From the NCBI GenBank assembly GCA_036365515.1, contig CM070874.1, forward strand, positions 165,124,297-165,188,296: a stretch of DNA of 64,000 nt, written 5' to 3'. The translations under genes and the position numbers were made by a program. Shown one piece after another: positions 1-11,700 of this stretch; positions within the stretch are counted from its first letter, which is position 1, and every line of letters begins with the position of its first letter. The DNA is from Torymus aiolomorphi (lineage: Eukaryota; Arthropoda; Insecta; Hymenoptera; Torymidae). The notes beneath the pieces were generated by a model that saw only the letters and a list, made by a program, of their open reading frames with translations, searched no databases and was not told the origin of the DNA.

Positions 1-118
1 ATAGTTTGATTTCAGAAGTTTCCATATCCTAATAAAGACTGTGATTTTTGTACTACTGCATTCTGAAATTTGCTAATAACATCCGGTGTGTTTGCCATGT
101 TTATGATTCATTAGTTTA

Positions 119-1345
119 GAGTCAACTGAATAAATATACCACCAACATCCTTTTTTATACTTTTATGCTATTATAGAGTACCACCTTCTACATCATACAG
201 TCAAAACCTTTAAACTTTTATGGTATAGAGTAACACCTTTTTGAACTTTTATTCTATTATAGAGTAACATATTTTAATGTTATAGAATAACACCTTCTAT
301 GTCATACAGTTGAAACTTTTTAAACTTTGTGTCATAGAATAACACCTTTTTTATGTCATAGAGTAACACCTTTTTATGTCACAGAGTTACACCTTTTTCA
401 TGCTATAGAGAAACACCTTTTTTATGTCAGAGAGTAGCATCTTTTTGAACTTTTATTGTATAGAGTAACACCTTTTTGAACTTTTATGCTATAGAGTAAC
501 ACATTTTCATGTTATAGAGTAACACCTTCTATGTCATACAGTTAAAACTTTTTAAACTTTGTGTCATAGATCAATACCTTTTATATGTCATAGAGTAACA
601 ACTTTTTTATGTCATAGTGTAATACCTTTTTTATGTCATAGAGTGATATCTTTTTTATGTTACAGAGTAACACCTTTTTCATTCCTATATAGTAACACCT
701 TTTTGAAATTATATGACATAGAGTAACACCTTTTTATGTTATTTAGCATCATCTGAATAAATATATCGCCAACATCCTTTTTATACTTTTATACTATAGA
801 GTAACACCATCTTGAACTTATCTGCCATTATAGAGTAGCACCTTCTATGTCACACAATAACATCATTTTACACTTTATGTCATACAGTAACACCTTTTTT
901 TATGTCATGGAGTAACACCCTTTTTTTGTTATAGAGTAACAACTTTTTTATGCAATAGTGTAACACCTTTTTTATGTCATAGAGTAACACTTTTTTTATG
1001 TCGTAGAGTGACGTGTGTTTTTATGTCATAGAATTACACCTTTTTTATATCATAGAGTGACATGTTTTTTATGTCATAGAGTGACAGCTTTTTTATGTTA
1101 CAGAGTCATACCTTTTTTATCTCATAGAGTAACAGCTTTTTTATGTCATAGAGTAACATCTTCTTTATGTTATAGAGTGACACCTTTTTTATGTTATAGA
1201 GTAACACCTTTTTTATGTCATAGAGTAATATCTTTTTGTGTCATAGAGTGACACCTTCATTGCTATAGAGTAACACCTTTTTTGAGCTTTTATGTCATAG
1301 AGTAACATCTTTCTATGTTATTTAGCATCATCTGAATAAATATAT
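119..1345. repeat. ~24-bp minisatellite with higher-order structure
   Basis: Degenerate tandem copies of a unit like TCATAGAGTAACACCTTTTT, about 24-25 bp each, fill this stretch. A different block containing CTGAATAAATATA followed by CCAACATCC or a variant recurs near 125, 750 and 1330, so the minisatellite is organised into higher-order blocks of roughly 600 bp. A 78-codon open frame at 1015-1251 is only the repeat read in one phase (an 8-residue FLCHRVT-type period) and is not treated as a gene. Confidence 0.9.
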
Positions 1346-1920
1346 CGCCAATATTACTTGTGTAATATGTTAGTAATATTGTTTGTGAAATCAAATCAAT
1401 AAACTATATGCCGCAATTTTTATTTCACTTAGAGAAGGTTTAAAACACTATAAATAAATCATATGTGACCTGAATAGTTTGCATTCAAACATAGGTATTA
1501 TTTTTCAAAAGGGAGAGAACTAGCTGAAATCAAGCGACACTATATATATTTTAATACATAATATTTCTTTTCTAAATATTAAAACAGTATTAATTTAAAC
1601 TTCTGTGATGCAAAAATGTTGGAGTAATCGTAAAAGAATATCAGTATTATTTTTATAATACAAAGGTCTCAAACTATTTTCTATTTTATGAATTAAATAT
1701 TTTAAATTTTCGCGCCTAACCACATCAGTTGAGTCATGCGGCCTGTTCATAACATGTTGCCAGACGGGTGCTAGCCCATTTTATTATAATTTTCCCATGA
1801 ACTGTCTGTATATGGGACTGTCAAATTCGGAAGCGTCATTTGGATGATACTTCGAAAAATAGGGCATATGCCAAGGTTTAGATAAGTATTGAACAAGCAT
1901 CAAAATTTTAAGGCAACCTG
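1346..1920. other. AT-rich stretch, no gene seen
   Basis: Unique-looking AT-rich sequence between two tandem arrays. I see no ORF with protein-like composition, no tRNA fold and no inverted repeat of note. Confidence 0.6.
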
Positions 1921-1984
1921 TTCAAGGCCTGCCGTACACCTGGCAGGGCCGGGGCGTTTTATCTACTTCTGAGGGATATCTCAT

Positions 1985-2545
1985 AACTTGTCCATTGAAA
2001 TAATTTTCGAAAAGCAGTGGTGGGGGTAGAAATTTTGGTTTTTTGTTTATAACTCGAGAAGGAGCGCTGGGATCGAAAAACGGACGAACTTTTGGGGGTG
2101 CAACCATAGGGGGGACATATTTTTAATATACTATCGAATGACGTCGGAATTTCCAAAAATCGGTGGTAGGGGTAGAAATTTTGGTTTTTCGATTATATCT
2201 CAAGAAGGAGCGCTCGGATCGAAAAGCGGACGAAATTTTGGGGGTGTGACAATAGGGGGGACATACTTCTAATATACTATCGAATGACGTTGGCGAAATT
2301 TCCAAAAATCGATGGTGGGGGTAGAAATTTTGGTTTTTCGCTTATATCTCGAGAAGGAGCGCTCGGATCGAAAAACGGACGAAATTTTGGGGTTCTAAGA
2401 ATAGGGGGGACATTCTTCTAATATACTATCGAATGACGTTGGCAGAATTTCCAAAAACCTGTGGTGAGGGTAGAAATTTTGGTTTTTCGCTTATAACTCG
2501 AGAAGGAGCGCTCGGATCAAAAAACGGATGAAATTTTGCGGGGTG
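1985..2545. repeat. ~148-bp tandem repeat, about four copies
   Basis: The anchor CGAGAAGGAGCGCTCGGATC or close variants occurs near 2054, 2200, 2347 and 2498, giving a period of about 146-151 bp. Each unit also carries GGTAGAAATTTTGGTTTT and CTATCGAATGACGT. The small minus-strand ORFs here are the same repeat read in different frames. The unit length is close to one nucleosome, as in many satellites, but nothing here shows function. Confidence 0.9.
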
Positions 2546-2654
2546 TATTCCAATACGGGGGACTATCACTTTTTTACATAGAACCATATGCTATATACAA
2601 AATTTTCATAACCGCAAAATTCTGCAAAATATGTTGCGCGCGCAGCGTCCTCGT

Positions 2655-3190
2655 AATTCAGCTATGAGTATGTATATGACTCGATAGCCTAGTGGTAAGG
2701 TGGCTGCTCAGTAATCTAAAGATCGTTAGTTCAAATTCAACCTCCGGCGATTTTTTTTTTTTTCTTAAAAATTTTTTATATTAAATATTAATGTTTATCG
2801 ATAAAGTATATTAATACAGTATTCTACCTTACCACCGTAAACATTGAGGCCTTGCGCGTTCTATTAGATACAAATTCAGCTATCAGCATACATATGTGTC
2901 GATAGTCGAGTGGTAATGTTGCTGCTCAGTAATCTGAAGATTCGAATCCACCCTTCGGCGTTTTTTACATGAAAACTTTTTATATTCAAATATTAATGTT
3001 TATCGGTAGAGTATATTCATTTACATACAGTGTTCTACCTTACCGATGACACTACCGTGAAGGCATCGCGCTATAAGAATATAAATTAAGCTATGAGTAT
3101 ACATATGTATCGATAGCCGAGTGGTAAGGTGGGTGCTCAGTAATCTAGAGATCGTGAGTTCGAATCCATCCTCCGGCGTTTTTTTCGTGA
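2655..3190 (+). repeat. Three ~215-bp units with tRNA-like Pol III promoters
   Basis: Three tandem units begin near 2658, 2879 and 3089 with AGCTATGAGTAT-like sequence. Each continues through a tRNA-like block, a T-run, and then a shared AT-rich tail that includes ATATTAATGTTTATCG and TACAGT..TCTACCTTACC. The spacing is about 210-220 bp. In each unit the tRNA-like block has an A-box-like TAGCCGAGTGGT, a B-box-like GTTCGAATCC and a following run of T, the layout of a Pol III transcription unit or tRNA-derived SINE. Copy 2 lacks several bases before its B box. Confidence 0.75.
3113..3187 (+). pseudogene. tRNA-derived sequence (best of three copies)
   Basis: This copy has a perfect A-box match (TAGCCGAGTGGT), a near-perfect B box (AGTTCGAATCC) and a poly-T terminator straight after GGCG. 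The presumed 5' acceptor bases do not pair with the 3' TCCGGCG, and the T stem is weak, so it does not fold as a functional tRNA. I therefore call it a tRNA pseudogene or SINE head rather than assign an amino acid. The D-arm resembles class II (Ser/Leu type) tRNAs, which is only an impression. Confidence 0.5.
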
Positions 3191-3438
3191 AAACTTTTAA
3201 ATATTCGCAATGGTACTAACCATAATGTAGTGTACAACATGGAAGAGAATGCCGTATAAAAAAATATTTGAAGGATAATGGAGAGGTTGATGGACAGGTA
3301 GAACCTCACAGGATATGAGCGAGGTGGGGCACTTATCCTCCTTCAAATTCTGACCGCTAGTTGGCTCTCGCAGCCAGTTAGTCAAGGCCTCGATTATATA
3401 AGCGTGTTGTGGTCGTTAAAAGCTTTCATTCCATAAGA

Positions 3439-3585
3439 ATGGGTCAAAGCAGCTCGACCGTTGCTCCTGAGCAACAAAAATTGATACAAAACGGCACAAA
3501 AAAGTCGCAGTGGAAAAAATGTTCGGAAAAAATTTTCACAAACACCTGTTCATTGCCCGCGCAAAAGGGATATAAAAAGTTCTAA
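3439..3585 (+). CDS. Candidate 48-aa ORF behind a TATA box
   Basis: A TATATAAG box near 3396 is followed about 45 bp later by a 48-codon ORF starting MGQSSSTVAPEQQ. Met-Gly at the N-terminus with serines at positions 4-6 fits an N-myristoylation consensus, a feature of some Gag and signalling proteins. The remainder is lysine-rich and matches nothing I recognise. It is too short to judge by composition. It may be a first exon, the start of a degraded element, or chance. No homologue is claimed. Confidence 0.25.
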   Translation: MGQSSSTVAPEQQKLIQNGTKKSQWKKCSEKIFTNTCSLPAQKGYKKF

Positions 3586-3930
3586 ATATTTACTAGTAGA
3601 TAATAACGGCTGGCCGAGTGCTGTAGGCTGACAAGCAGCAGGCCGCTCGCCGCTCGCCGCCCGCCGCTGCGCAACCGATGTGCGCAGTCGTGTGATCGCG
3701 GGCTGTCACCCGCCGATTCTCCCCACCGCCCGCTGCCTGTTTGGCCGCAGCTGGTTTGCCGCTCTCCACCCGCGGTTCGCTCTCCTCCAGGCAAGGCCTG
3801 ACGCGGTGGGATATTGGGGGGTTATTCGTTGACCGAGAGAGTCACGGGCAAGACCTGACGCATGCGGTTGTGCTAGAATCGGTGTGGCGGTTCTGGCTCA
3901 GGCAGGCCTGGATTATAGCAACTGAGTCTT
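3586..3930. other. GC-rich stretch, no gene seen
   Basis: A locally GC-rich block with GCCGCTCGCCGCCCGCCGCTG-like runs, in contrast to its AT-rich surroundings. The open frames on both strands have biased, repeat-like composition. It could be a promoter/CpG-type block or part of a repeat unit, but no specific signal is visible. Confidence 0.4.
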
Positions 3931-4240
3931 GACATGTTATGGGTTATTGACGCCTCCGTACAGTTGCGGGTGGCCCAAAAATCCTAGGCGGGTTCTGGAC
4001 CAACAGGTCACGGCCTGTTATGGGTTATTGATGCCCCGTACAATTGCGGGTGGTCCAAAAACCCTAGGCGGGTTCTTGAGCACCAACGGGGCGGGGGGGG
4101 GGGGCCCGACCCTAGGCGGGTTCTGGAGCAACAGGTCACGACCTGAAATGGGTTATTGGTGCCCCGTACAATTGCGGATGTTCCAAAAACCCTAGGCGGA
4201 TTCTGGACCAACAGGTCACGACCTGAAATGGTCCAGTACC
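3930..4240. repeat. ~80-bp tandem repeat, about four copies
   Basis: Recurrent blocks CCTAGGCGGGTTCTGG, AACAGGTCACGACCTG and TGGGTTATTG..GCCCCGTACA follow each other from about 3930. One copy is interrupted by a run of G at 4090-4104. Overlapping ORFs on both strands are only the repeat. Confidence 0.85.
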
Positions 4241-4280
4241 CGCCTAGCTTATCTACTGATATACTTATGAATGCAGGTAC

Positions 4281-4390
4281 ACAGTTTCTCTGTCTCTCTC
4301 GGTCTCCCTCTCTCTCCCTCTCTCACTCTCCCTCTCTCTCACTCACCCTCTCTCTCTCACTATCTCTCTCACTCCCTCTCCCTCTCTCTC

Positions 4391-4432
<42 letters not shown>

Positions 4433-4433
4433 A
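4281..4433. repeat. CT/TC microsatellite
   Basis: Nearly pure CT repeats with occasional C or A interruptions. The Ser/Leu/Pro-rich frames across it are low-complexity artefacts. Confidence 0.95.
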
Positions 4434-4766
4434 AAATGAACTTCAATAATTTCATGAAAACAACATGTCGTGGCTTTATTATGTCTACCCCGAATATTCG
4501 GAGTTTTAATAAAAAAAACGAAAGATGCTGAATTAAGTTTTGGAAATGTTTTAGAGGATGTATTGTGTTCGTTCCTGCTGATTGGTCAGGTACAATATAA
4601 TGTTATATTGATTTAATTTATAATCTGGATAGAACTTAATTTTTTTTTTGCTTTTATTTGTTTGTTTTTGTCTTACTATAGTTTTATTTTGACGTTAATC
4701 AATGAGAAATTTTCCATTTAATACTCGTTTATTTGTTCATTTGTTTATTTTTAGTCACACGAGTAG
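4434..4766. other. AT-rich stretch upstream of transposase fragment
   Basis: No gene is recognised. It ends with a pyrimidine-rich tract and TTTTTAG near 4753 that could be a splice acceptor for the reading frame that follows. Confidence 0.4.
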
Positions 4767-4832
4767 CTGAATGCCTTCAAAGCCCGACGAAATCAGCAGT
4801 GCGCAGCGAATAACAATAAAATCGGTCCTTAT

Positions 4833-5150
4833 GTGGCTGTCGTGGGAGACCTAACGGAAGACGGAGCCGATCCCAATGATTCAACTATAAAAGTTTATGT
4901 AATAATAAATGATTTAAATTTTCAAATTGAATCGAACAAGATCATCGCCGTAGACTATTGTTTTAAAACGTTTTTTGCATTGCACATCGATTTTTCCCCA
5001 GAATGTCGGCATTTGTGGGTGTTTTTCCAAACTTTTTTTTATAAAGTCGAATGCGATAAACAACGAAAGTATATAGCGGTGTCTAAATTTATTGACGATA
5101 TAAATATTCTGCAGGACAAACGTCGCGAAGGATTGATTAGTTTAACTTAG
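4833..5150 (+). CDS. N-terminal fragment of EnSpm/CACTA-like transposon protein
   Basis: The frame is open from about 4767 to the stop at 5150. The translated part includes AVVGDLTEDGADPNDSTIK and a hydrophobic segment with HIDFSPECRHLWVFFQ. Fragments of this type, with a conserved His-Leu-Trp segment, precede the catalytic region in animal EnSpm/CACTA-like transposon proteins (family recall, not a search). It lies about 110 bp upstream of, and in the same orientation as, the broken transposase at 5261-7376. An upstream splice acceptor near 4753 suggests it is an internal exon, so no ATG start is asserted. Confidence 0.4.
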   Translation: MAVVGDLTEDGADPNDSTIKVYVIINDLNFQIESNKIIAVDYCFKTFFALHIDFSPECRHLWVFFQTFFYKVECDKQRKYIAVSKFIDDINILQDKRREGLISLT

Positions 5151-5260
5151 TTGAAATTGTTAGTTTAAGTTTAATTTATTTTTGTTAGTTTAAGTTTAAC
5201 TTATAAGTATAAGCTTAAGTATAAGTTTCTTATACTTAAATATAATTTTGTATAAAAACC

Positions 5261-7376
5261 ATGTCTCAAATTAATCTTGAAGCTGAAATGATTGATCTGA
5301 CATTATCGATGTATAACAATCTCGTTATACCACGAAATGTGGTTCAATCATTTATAGACAACTTAATGAATTTCGTAACCAATGCGTATACCACGTACCT
5401 TCAGCAACAAATTGTCAGTCAATATGGAGAAAATAGCGGTACATTCCACAGCATTACGGAAATTCTGAAAAACTCGACACTTATTCTTAATGAATTTAAT
5501 ACAGAACATCAGAGGTTTGCATTATATGAAAAGAAAGGCATCATGATTATGCCTGAAGAGTTTCATATAGGTACAACATATGTTGATTCGGTGGTAAATA
5601 ATCAGATTCGACCTATTGAAAAAAGAATTACTGCTCAATACATTCCCTTAAAATAGAGTTTGAAAGTTTTATTGGAAATTCCTGGAGTATTTAATACATT
5701 GGTTAATTGTATGAGAGAATTTCAAGAGGAAACCAATATTATAATGAAATTTATACAAGGAGATCTTTGGAAGAATAAATACCAAAATTGCGAAGAGATG
5801 AAAGATAAGTATGTCATCCCACTATTTGTTTACCAGGATGTCTTAGAAACGGCCAACGCGCTTGGTTCTCATGCGGGAAAAAATAACTTAGGAGGAGTAT
5901 ATGTATCTATACTTCATTCCCGCAGCATATGACTGCTCAATTTAATAATATTTTATTAAACACGCTTTTCTTTGCTAATGATCGCAAAAAATATGGAAAC
6001 CACAAAATATTCAAGAAATTTATTAATGAGTTAAATGTATTACGAACTGATGGTCTTGTCATTAAAACAGAAGAAGGTACATATAAAATCCATTTTCAGC
6101 TATGCTTGGTCCTTGGCGATAATAAAGGCTTAAATGAAATACTGGGGTTCGTCAACAGTTTTGCATCAGGAGAACCTTGTCGGATTTGCTCAAGCAGTAC
6201 AGACGAGATACGCACTCTATGTACTGAGAATCCAGAGACAATACGAACATTAGAATCCTATCAAAAAGACAGCAAGAAAAAAGAATCTGTAACAGGCATT
6301 ATTGAACCTTGTATTTTCAATGAGGTTCAAGGATTTCACGTGACTGATAATATAACGTTAGATATTATGCACGATATTTTTGAGAGAACAGCGAATTATG
6401 CATTGGTTAATATTCTTAATGATTTAATTTACAAACAAAAATTATTTTCATTAGAATGATTAAACTCAAGATTGGAAACTTTTGACTACAGGGTAGACTA
6501 TTCTAATAAAATTCCGCCAATAACCAAAGAGCAAATTCAGATAAAAAATAAGTTAAAAATGTCTGCGGCTGAAATGATGTGTTTCGCTAGATATTTAGGA
6601 TTACTAGTTGGTAATAAAGTTAAGGAAGAGGATAATGTTGTTTGGGAATTATATATTTTATTGAGAAAAATTATAGCGATCGTCACTTCCCCACGTTTAG
6701 TTCATAGTCATATAACACAACTGGATTCATTAGTTACAGACTTTTTAAATTTGTACAAAGATCTATATGGTATTTTACAGTACAAATTTCGTAACATGAC
6801 CCACTTAGTTCGTATTTTAATAAATAATGGACCTTTGGTTCACTATTGGTGCATGCGATATGAGTCTAAACATCGAGAATTGAAGTTAACAGCTGTAACC
6901 ACCACTTGTCAGAAAAATTTAATAAAAACATTTAGTACTAGGAGCCAATTAAAGTTGGCTTGTATGAAGTTAAAAAAAACATACAAGAGGATGCATCGTA
7001 TGCAAGAAAAGAAGACATCGATGAACGTTCACGAAGAATATATTTTCCGGATAGTGACGAAAACATTGTTTCAACAAATGAAGCTTATTTGAACGGAATA
7101 AAATACATGAAAAATATGGTATTAGTTGTTGAAATGGGAGATGATGAGAAACTTTCCTTTGGGAAAATCATGCGAATTTTCATAAAGAACAATGAGTTAT
7201 ATTTTCTGATGCAGCCGTTTAAAAATATTTGCTTTAATAAACATTATTATGCTTACAATGTTCGACCCTACAGTAGATGTATTTTACAAATAGCAGATTT
7301 GCTTCCAGATATTCATTCGGTTTTACTAGTAAATATAGATAACTCCTTTTTTGCAGCATCAAAATACATTTTGTAA
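5261..7376 (+). pseudogene. EnSpm/CACTA-like (CMC) transposase, broken
   Basis: A single protein can be followed across four open segments: 5261-5656, 5660-5932, 5929-6459 and 6472-7092, with a C-terminus in another frame to 7376. Breaks are an in-frame TAG at 5654, a frameshift near 5920, an in-frame TGA at 6457 and a frameshift between about 6960 and 7090. Recognisable blocks are LGSHAGKNNLGGVYVS, a CRICSS cysteine pair, FHVTDNITLDIMHDIFE and a late HYWCMRYESKHRELK. This order, with D-I-M-H-D and R-[FY]-E-[AS]-K-H near the end, is what I recall from animal EnSpm/CACTA-like transposases. It would cut and paste DNA if intact. I did not find its terminal inverted repeats. Confidence 0.55.
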
Positions 7377-7557
7377 TACATTATATTTTCTATGAATAAA
7401 TTTTAGATATACAACTGCAGGAATGCTATAATTCGATACTCTGTCCTTAGCCCATCCTAATCCTTTTTACAAAATTCCTTAGTAATGGCTTTTCTATTTT
7501 ATGAATTGAAAAGAAGTATTTATCATATAAATATTAATATTTATAGGTAATAAAAGT

Positions 7558-8163
7558 TGTAACGCTCTGCCGGGGATCAAGGCAGAGGTTCGCGGGTAAT
7601 TCTCAAATACAACAGATAAACAACCGAGTAAAACTCTAGGTAGTTTATTAACATCAATCTAATGTACAGTACAATGGTATGGGCGCCAGGTGCACGCGTC
7701 AATTGCACCGCTCATAAGCCTTCGCCGGCTAGCTTCAGCCGAAAGCAGAAAATTCTAATCTAAGCTACAGCTACAGTACGAGCTGCAGCTGGCGCGAGTT
7801 CGTAGTCTCTCGCGACTCCCGACTCGGACACGCACACACTCTACGCGAGGAACAACGGGGCCGGGAATAAGAAAGGGGCAAACCTCGGCCAGGAGTTTTC
7901 CGCTGCTGCAAGTCTCTCTCTCTCTCTCCTTCCCGCTTCCCTAGCAGACCCACGACGTGGGCCGTCGTTGCAGCTCTCTCTCGGCGACGACGACGATGAT
8001 CAAGGCACACTCACGCGAGGTTTTTCGGACGCCAATCACGATAGCGGCACGCGGCACGACGGTAGGCGACAGAATGGGAAAAATGCTGGCCGGTGCGCTC
8101 ACGCTGCTCTGCTCCGCTGTCCCCTCGTTCGTCCATCGGCCGTTGTCTTCATTGCGGCGCGCG
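7558..8163 (-). repeat. Partial 3' LTR of Gypsy copy 1
   Basis: Reverse complement of the R/U5 side of the LTR seen complete at 32790-33774. At 8163, after the block equivalent to the CGCGCGCCGC region, it jumps straight to internal sequence that lies before the 3' LTR in copy 2. About the first 40% of the LTR (the U3 start) is therefore missing, together with the polypurine tract. Confidence 0.8.
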
Positions 8164-8784
8164 CGAACAAGTGGAGTAACTATTACATCTGATGGAAGCT
8201 TCTTTGCCCTAGCTAATTTACTTAAGCTAATCGGTCTTAGCTACAGCGGTATGAGTGTAACTGTTCGTGTCCCCTTAGCTTCTTCTTCTGCAGCTAGGCT
8301 TATGTGTAAATCTGTGTAAAGTATAACCGGTGAGTGTGTGACCAAACTATAGCAACCTGGCGCCGTTAATTCGGAACATTCCTCCGTTTACTCGAATACC
8401 GAACGACATCGCGACTTTCACACAGCACTCTAACATTTCCACTCACTCATGACTTTAAACAATAATAAAAAATGGAAAACTGCTGTAGCAGCATCTTACC
8501 TGGCCGATCCCTTTGACTACAGCTCGTTTGAGCGGCGTTCTGGCAACCTAAAATAACATGCTGATTCTTGCGAATAAAAAAAACAACTTTAGCCAAACTA
8601 TTCATTTAAAACTGTCCTTATTTATTGCGATTTGCTTCAGGTATTACGGAAGAGCGCGCTCACTTTCGCTTGCAGGGAATCAAATAGAGGGGGAGAGGTA
8701 AGATAAATGAAACTAACGGAGCCATGGCCGGGCTCAGCGAGGGCCAGAAAACCTGGCGCGTGCGGCAGAAAATCTCTACCGCGG
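8164..8784 (-). other. Post-pol non-coding part of Gypsy copy 1
   Basis: Matches the pre-LTR region of copy 2 (about 32140-32760), for example GCTAAGGGACACGAAC and GCATGTTATTTTAGGTTGCC on the minus strand. No intact ORF is seen. Confidence 0.7.
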
Positions 8785-11700
8785 CTACGCAGGAGGGGCC
8801 TTCCGTGGTTGTCCACGACCTCGGCGCATGACTGGAACGGAGCCGGCTCCGGTAGGAGCGGATCCAGCCCTGGCAGGAGCGGGAGCCTTGGCGGGCGACC
8901 TCACCCTCGTCCTCGGCCGACCTGGTGCGGCATTTGGACTGGTTATCGCACGAGCTGTGCGGCGCGGCCGATGGCCAGGAATGGCATCCGCCTTTCGTCC
9001 GACGGGTCCATCATTTCCAACAACAGGGTTTTGGGCTATAGCTTGAGCTTCCAGCTGTTGCCTACCTCTCGGCGGCGTATACCTTTTTAGATCATTGACG
9101 AATACTTTCGTCCGCCTCTGCGAGTCAAGATCCTCCACCAAGTACACTACTGGAGAGTAGATTTCTACCACCTTAGCCGGTCCAACAAACCTAGGCGCTT
9201 GCTTAGCTGCAAATCGGTTCTCTGCAGACGATAGTACATGGTTTCGGCGCCTCACGAGGTCTCCGACTTGGTAGAGAACTTCTCGTCGGTTTTTGTTGTA
9301 ATTCAGCGCTTGCCTTGCTACAGCTATATCCATGTGTATGCGTACCAAATCATGCAAAGCAGGCAATCGGCTGGCTCGAGTCTTCCACTTGTCCAAATCA
9401 GGAGGAGAGGTAGGAATAGGATTCTCTATGTGATTGCGCAGTAATGTGGAAGGAACATGATTACGCCCTAGGTTGAGAAACGCGGGAGAAACTCCTAACG
9501 ACGAGTGCACTGCACTATTTAACGCGAAGCATAATTCGCTTAAGTGCAAATCCCAATCTCGATGATCGTCAGCTAAAAAACTATTGATCATTGGTCGTAA
9601 CTTTCGGTTGACTCTTTCCACTGGGTTTGCTTGAGCATGGTAAGGCGGAATAGTAGACTGCAGAATTCCATATTCATCTAACCTTTCAGTCACCAGTCGG
9701 CTAGAGAATTCTGTGCCGTTATCCGTGAGCAAAACCCGGGGGCAACCCCAACGATTTACGATCAATTCCTCAAAGGCCTTTAACACTGATATAGCATCTG
9801 CTTTCCTCAACGCCTTCAGCTCAACGTATCTAGTAAGCAGATCTTCAAAGAGAATTACATACCTGTTACCAGTATGCGAGGAAGGTTTTGGGCCCATTAT
9901 ATCAGCTGCTACCACAACCCATGGACCGTCCAGGTTTCACTCCGTCATTAGTCCAGCTGGAACTTGCTGAGAGTTTTTGTGAGCTTGACATACTTGGCAG
10001 GCAGCTACGTACCAACACACGCCTCGATAATAGCCTGGCCGATAATAATGTGTCGCCACTCTCGCAAAAGTCTTCTCCACGCCTAAGTGACCTGCTTGTG
10101 GAGTGTTATGAGCTTCAGCTAGAGCTTTTTCTCGATCTGCTTCAGGGAGGACGAGCTTCCACGCATCCATGTCCGGCAGCAGCGGATCCACAGTCTTATT
10201 CGGACGGTGCGCGTACAGTAAGCCATTTACTGCCTTCCAATCCGGGTATTTCCTAGGGTTTTTGTCGATATTGCTGATTCTCCCTTGATACCATGGATCT
10301 TCAGCTGTAGCTGTGGCGATAGATGCGAGCTCATAAGTTCCTTCCCAAGCACGCGAAAGCGCGTCCGGAACTTTGTGCAGCGCTCCCTTACGGTGTACAA
10401 ATTCAATGTTGTACATTTGCAGAGCCGTATTCCATCTGGCTAACCGACCTGCTGGGTCTTTGAGGTTATTTAACCACAACAGGCTGTGGTGGTCGGTGAT
10501 GACAGTAAAGTTCTCACCTAGCAAATAACCTCGCAGCCTCTCGACGGACCATAAGACGGCGAGGCACTCCTTCTCAGTAACAGTATAATTTCTCTCTGCC
10601 TTTGACAGAGTCCTACTCACAAAATAGATAGGGCGCTCCTCGCCATCAAATACCTGTGTCAGTACTCCAGCTATAGCATAATCACTCGCATCTGTTTGCA
10701 GAGTAAAGGGTAGCGACAGATCTGGCCTTGCAAGCAAAGGAGCTTGCTTTAGTGCGAGCTTCAGCTTTTCAAACGCTTGCTGTTGCTCTTCGTGCCACTG
10801 CCACCGAACATCTTTCCTCAGCAGCTTGGTTAGCGGCGCTTTATACCCTGCTAGGTGAGCTATGAATCTGGAGTACCAGCCAATCATGCCGAGAAATCTC
10901 CTTAACTGCCTGATGTTGAGGGGTGCTGGATACTCGAGGATGGGCTTCACCTTGTCTTCATCAGTCTTCAGTCCGTCCTCGTTAACGATATAACCTAAGT
11001 ACTTAACATCCGCGCAACAAAACTCAGACATTTTGAGGTTAATCTGTAGGTTTGCGTCTTTTAACGCCGCGAGCACGATCTCTAACCACTTTGTGTGCTC
11101 TTCAAATGTCGGCGAGACGATAATGACGTCGTCTAAGTAGGCGAACAGATACGGTTCCCAGGCAGCCTTGATTAGGTTATCTATTATGCACTGGAACACA
11201 GCTGGAGCATTTGTCAGCCCATATGGTAACCGGATGAATTGGAAAAGTCCTCGCCCTGGTACTGAAAATGCGGTGACCTCTCTGCACTTCGGATCCAACG
11301 GAATCTGGTGGTATGCCTGGCTTAAATCTAGCTTAGAAATATAGTTAGCGGAACTTAACTTATCTAATATATCATCCATGTTTCGCAATGGATACGCGAT
11401 AGACTTAGTATGCTTATTAACTTGCCTATAGTCTATGCAAAATCAGAACAAGTCATAAAATTTTGGAACTAACACAGGGCAGCTTCGCTAGGGGCTATCA
11501 GATGGCTCGATAATTCCCTCCTCCAGCATCCTATCGACTTCAGCCCAAGCCGTCTGCAACATCGTCGGAGTATACCTCCGAGGAGCTTGGCGAATGGGTT
11601 CATTTCTTTGAATGTCAATGAAATGCGGGGCGACATTAGCTAACCCTAGCTTTTCCGGTGTAGGTGGAATCAATCTCTGCTTGATTTCTTCAATAAGCAA

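Noticed and set aside
1015..1251. FLCHRVT repeat ORF
   Set aside because: The 24-bp minisatellite is divisible by three, so one frame stays open by chance.
3113..3187. Functional tRNA gene
   Set aside because: The acceptor stem does not pair and the T stem is weak, so it is listed only as a tRNA-derived repeat.
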